From: Pseudomonadota bacterium
Lineage (GTDB): Bacteria > Pseudomonadota > Alphaproteobacteria > Acetobacterales > Acetobacteraceae
DNA length: 64,000 bases
NCBI GenBank assembly: GCA_021798915.1
Contig: JAJZBM010000001.1
Location: 242,891-306,890, forward strand
Reading direction: 5' to 3'
The notes under the pieces are model-generated. The model worked only from the letters and a program-made list of their open reading frames with translations. It made no database searches and had not been told where the DNA came from. Positions 63,206-64,000 of the stretch are shown here, one piece after another. The position numbers and the translations under genes were made by a program. Numbering within the stretch: position 1 is the first letter of the stretch; each line of letters opens with the position of its first letter.

Positions 63206-63835
63206 CTATTCTTTCGCTCTGCGGCGAGCGAAAGTCAGGCCAATGACGCCGCTTGCAAGCATCGCGAGACTCATCGGCTCGGGCACCGAAGACGAGCCCG
63301 GCGGATCGACGTAGGTCGCAAATCCGTTTGCAGCATATTCCGGTTCGAAGCTATCCTGACCAAAGATGGTATCGATGAGAAAAGAGCCGCCTCCGGCATA
63401 GGGTGAATTTGGGTAGATGCCGGCGTTTTGTAGCCAATAGCTATTGCCCCCGATCGGCTCGATCCCCAGCACCTCGCCGACCGTCACCGGCAGGGAGACC
63501 GTGAAGGTGGCAACGCCACTCGCGTTGGTCGAGTCGAATGTGCCAAGATCCAAAACGGTCGTTGTCGGGGTTCCGCCGGAGGTGGAGAGGATGTTGACGC
63601 CGCTGAACGTGCTGGTGGCGGAATTTGTATCAACCTGGATTTCGGCCAGCGTGCCGGCGAGGCCGACCGTGAAAGTTTCCGCTCTCCGAATAGGGCCATT
63701 GGAAAAGCCGGCATCTTGGATGTTGGACGTTGGTGTATATTCCTGATCCAGTACCGGATTCGCCCAGACGCTCATGGGGGCAAGCCCCAAGCCGAGCACG
63801 ATTCCCGCGGCCGCATGCCGCTTGATTGAACGCAT
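63206..63835 (-). CDS. PEP-CTERM sorting domain-containing secreted protein
   Basis: A 209-residue exported protein: signal peptide ('GIVLGLGLAPMSVWA'), a Thr/Ser-rich beta-type body, and the C-terminal sorting signal 'VPEPMSLAMLASGVIGLTFARRRAKE' with VPEP, a hydrophobic helix and an Arg cluster. Such tails are processed by exosortase and are usually paired with exopolysaccharide loci. No exosortase gene occurs in this window. The plus-strand neighbour at 62404 converges on it. Confidence 0.92.
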   Translation of the reverse strand: MRSIKRHAAAGIVLGLGLAPMSVWANPVLDQEYTPTSNIQDAGFSNGPIRRAETFTVGLAGTLAEIQVDTNSATSTFSGVNILSTSGGTPTTTVLDLGTFDSTNASGVATFTVSLPVTVGEVLGIEPIGGNSYWLQNAGIYPNSPYAGGGSFLIDTIFGQDSFEPEYAANGFATYVDPPGSSSVPEPMSLAMLASGVIGLTFARRRAKE

Positions 63836-63876
63836 GTCTCACTCCCTCGCCTGCTTGCTCGGCGCTCAAAAACTTA

Positions 63877-64000
63877 GGGCGTGTCGTCAATTTCCTGAGG
63901 CGTTGCCGTCCGGGCTGCCGCTTATTCTGAGCTGGCGGGCCGCGAAGTGAGTCCTAAATGCCACAGCGGGCGAGCAATCGGCCTTGCCCGTGATTTAGGG
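63877..64000. mobile_element. Possible insertion sequence end at the window edge
   Basis: GGGCGTGTCGTCAATTT begins at 63877 after CTTA. From memory it has the look of a terminal inverted repeat of an IS5-like element, but no transposase reading frame is visible before the window stops. The start may be an IS that continues outside. Confidence 0.2.

Overview
The window is GC-rich, densely coding DNA from the chromosome of an alphaproteobacterium. Acetobacteraceae is the best guess. The reasons are the conserved uvrC-pgsA-moaD-moaE and mutS-glnD neighbourhoods, the mnmE-mnmG-rsmG-parA-parB block, two periplasmic PQQ alcohol dehydrogenase loci, a Tat-exported molybdenum aldehyde-type dehydrogenase, and hairpin-rich intergenic repeats. 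The family name is an inference from gene content and was not tested against a database.

Layout. 0-3.3 kb: 3' end of uvrC, pgsA, mobB, a lipoprotein, moaD and moaE. 3.4-11.4 kb: glnD and mutS (minus strand), and a malic enzyme (plus). 11.4-17.4 kb: a minus-strand run of a [2Fe-2S] protein, mnmE, mnmG, rsmG, parA and parB, with two parS palindromes inside rsmG. 17.5-29.3 kb: a mixed housekeeping stretch (DUF255 protein, ogt, quinone oxidoreductase, groESL under a double CIRCE operator, usg-like, TVP38, DsrE, moeB, queC, glycosyltransferase, purH). 29.4-33.7 kb: a surface-polysaccharide patch (asnB-like, glycosyltransferase, O-antigen ligase-like). 33.7-39.9 kb: a periplasmic oxidation module (two-subunit molybdenum hydroxylase, exported protein, PQQ dehydrogenase, Rieske protein). 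40.1-46.5 kb: maf and ppsR (minus) facing away from hemE, hemH and hemJ (plus), then a DUF6134-like protein and an SDR. The ppsR/hemE gap carries DnaA-box-like sequences and an AT-rich tract and is the best candidate for the chromosomal replication origin. 46.7-49.6 kb: a second PQQ dehydrogenase with its cytochrome c and an MxaJ/XoxJ-like binding protein. 49.7-52.6 kb: radC, map and a D,D-carboxypeptidase. 52.8-54.9 kb: a phasin and a PHB-depolymerase-type esterase, each preceded by a similar PhaR-like palindrome. 55-64 kb: a GAF-EAL protein, hbd, etfA and etfB, a HIG1-type membrane protein, an MscS channel, a 2OG-Fe oxygenase and a PEP-CTERM protein.

How the genes work together. Both PQQ dehydrogenases carry the Asp-x-Asp pattern of lanthanide-dependent enzymes and lack the vicinal Cys-Cys typical of methanol dehydrogenase. 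With the aldehyde-oxidising-type molybdenum enzyme, the Rieske protein and the cytochrome c they suggest periplasmic alcohol-to-acid oxidation feeding electrons to the respiratory chain. The moaD, moaE, mobB and moeB genes could supply molybdenum cofactor. The phasin, depolymerase-type esterase, hydroxybutyryl-CoA dehydrogenase and ETF genes point to polyhydroxybutyrate and acyl-CoA turnover. No tRNA, rRNA, CRISPR array or intact insertion sequence was found. No wholly new system was identified; the most interesting signals are the origin region, the double operators and the paired lanthanide-type dehydrogenase loci.
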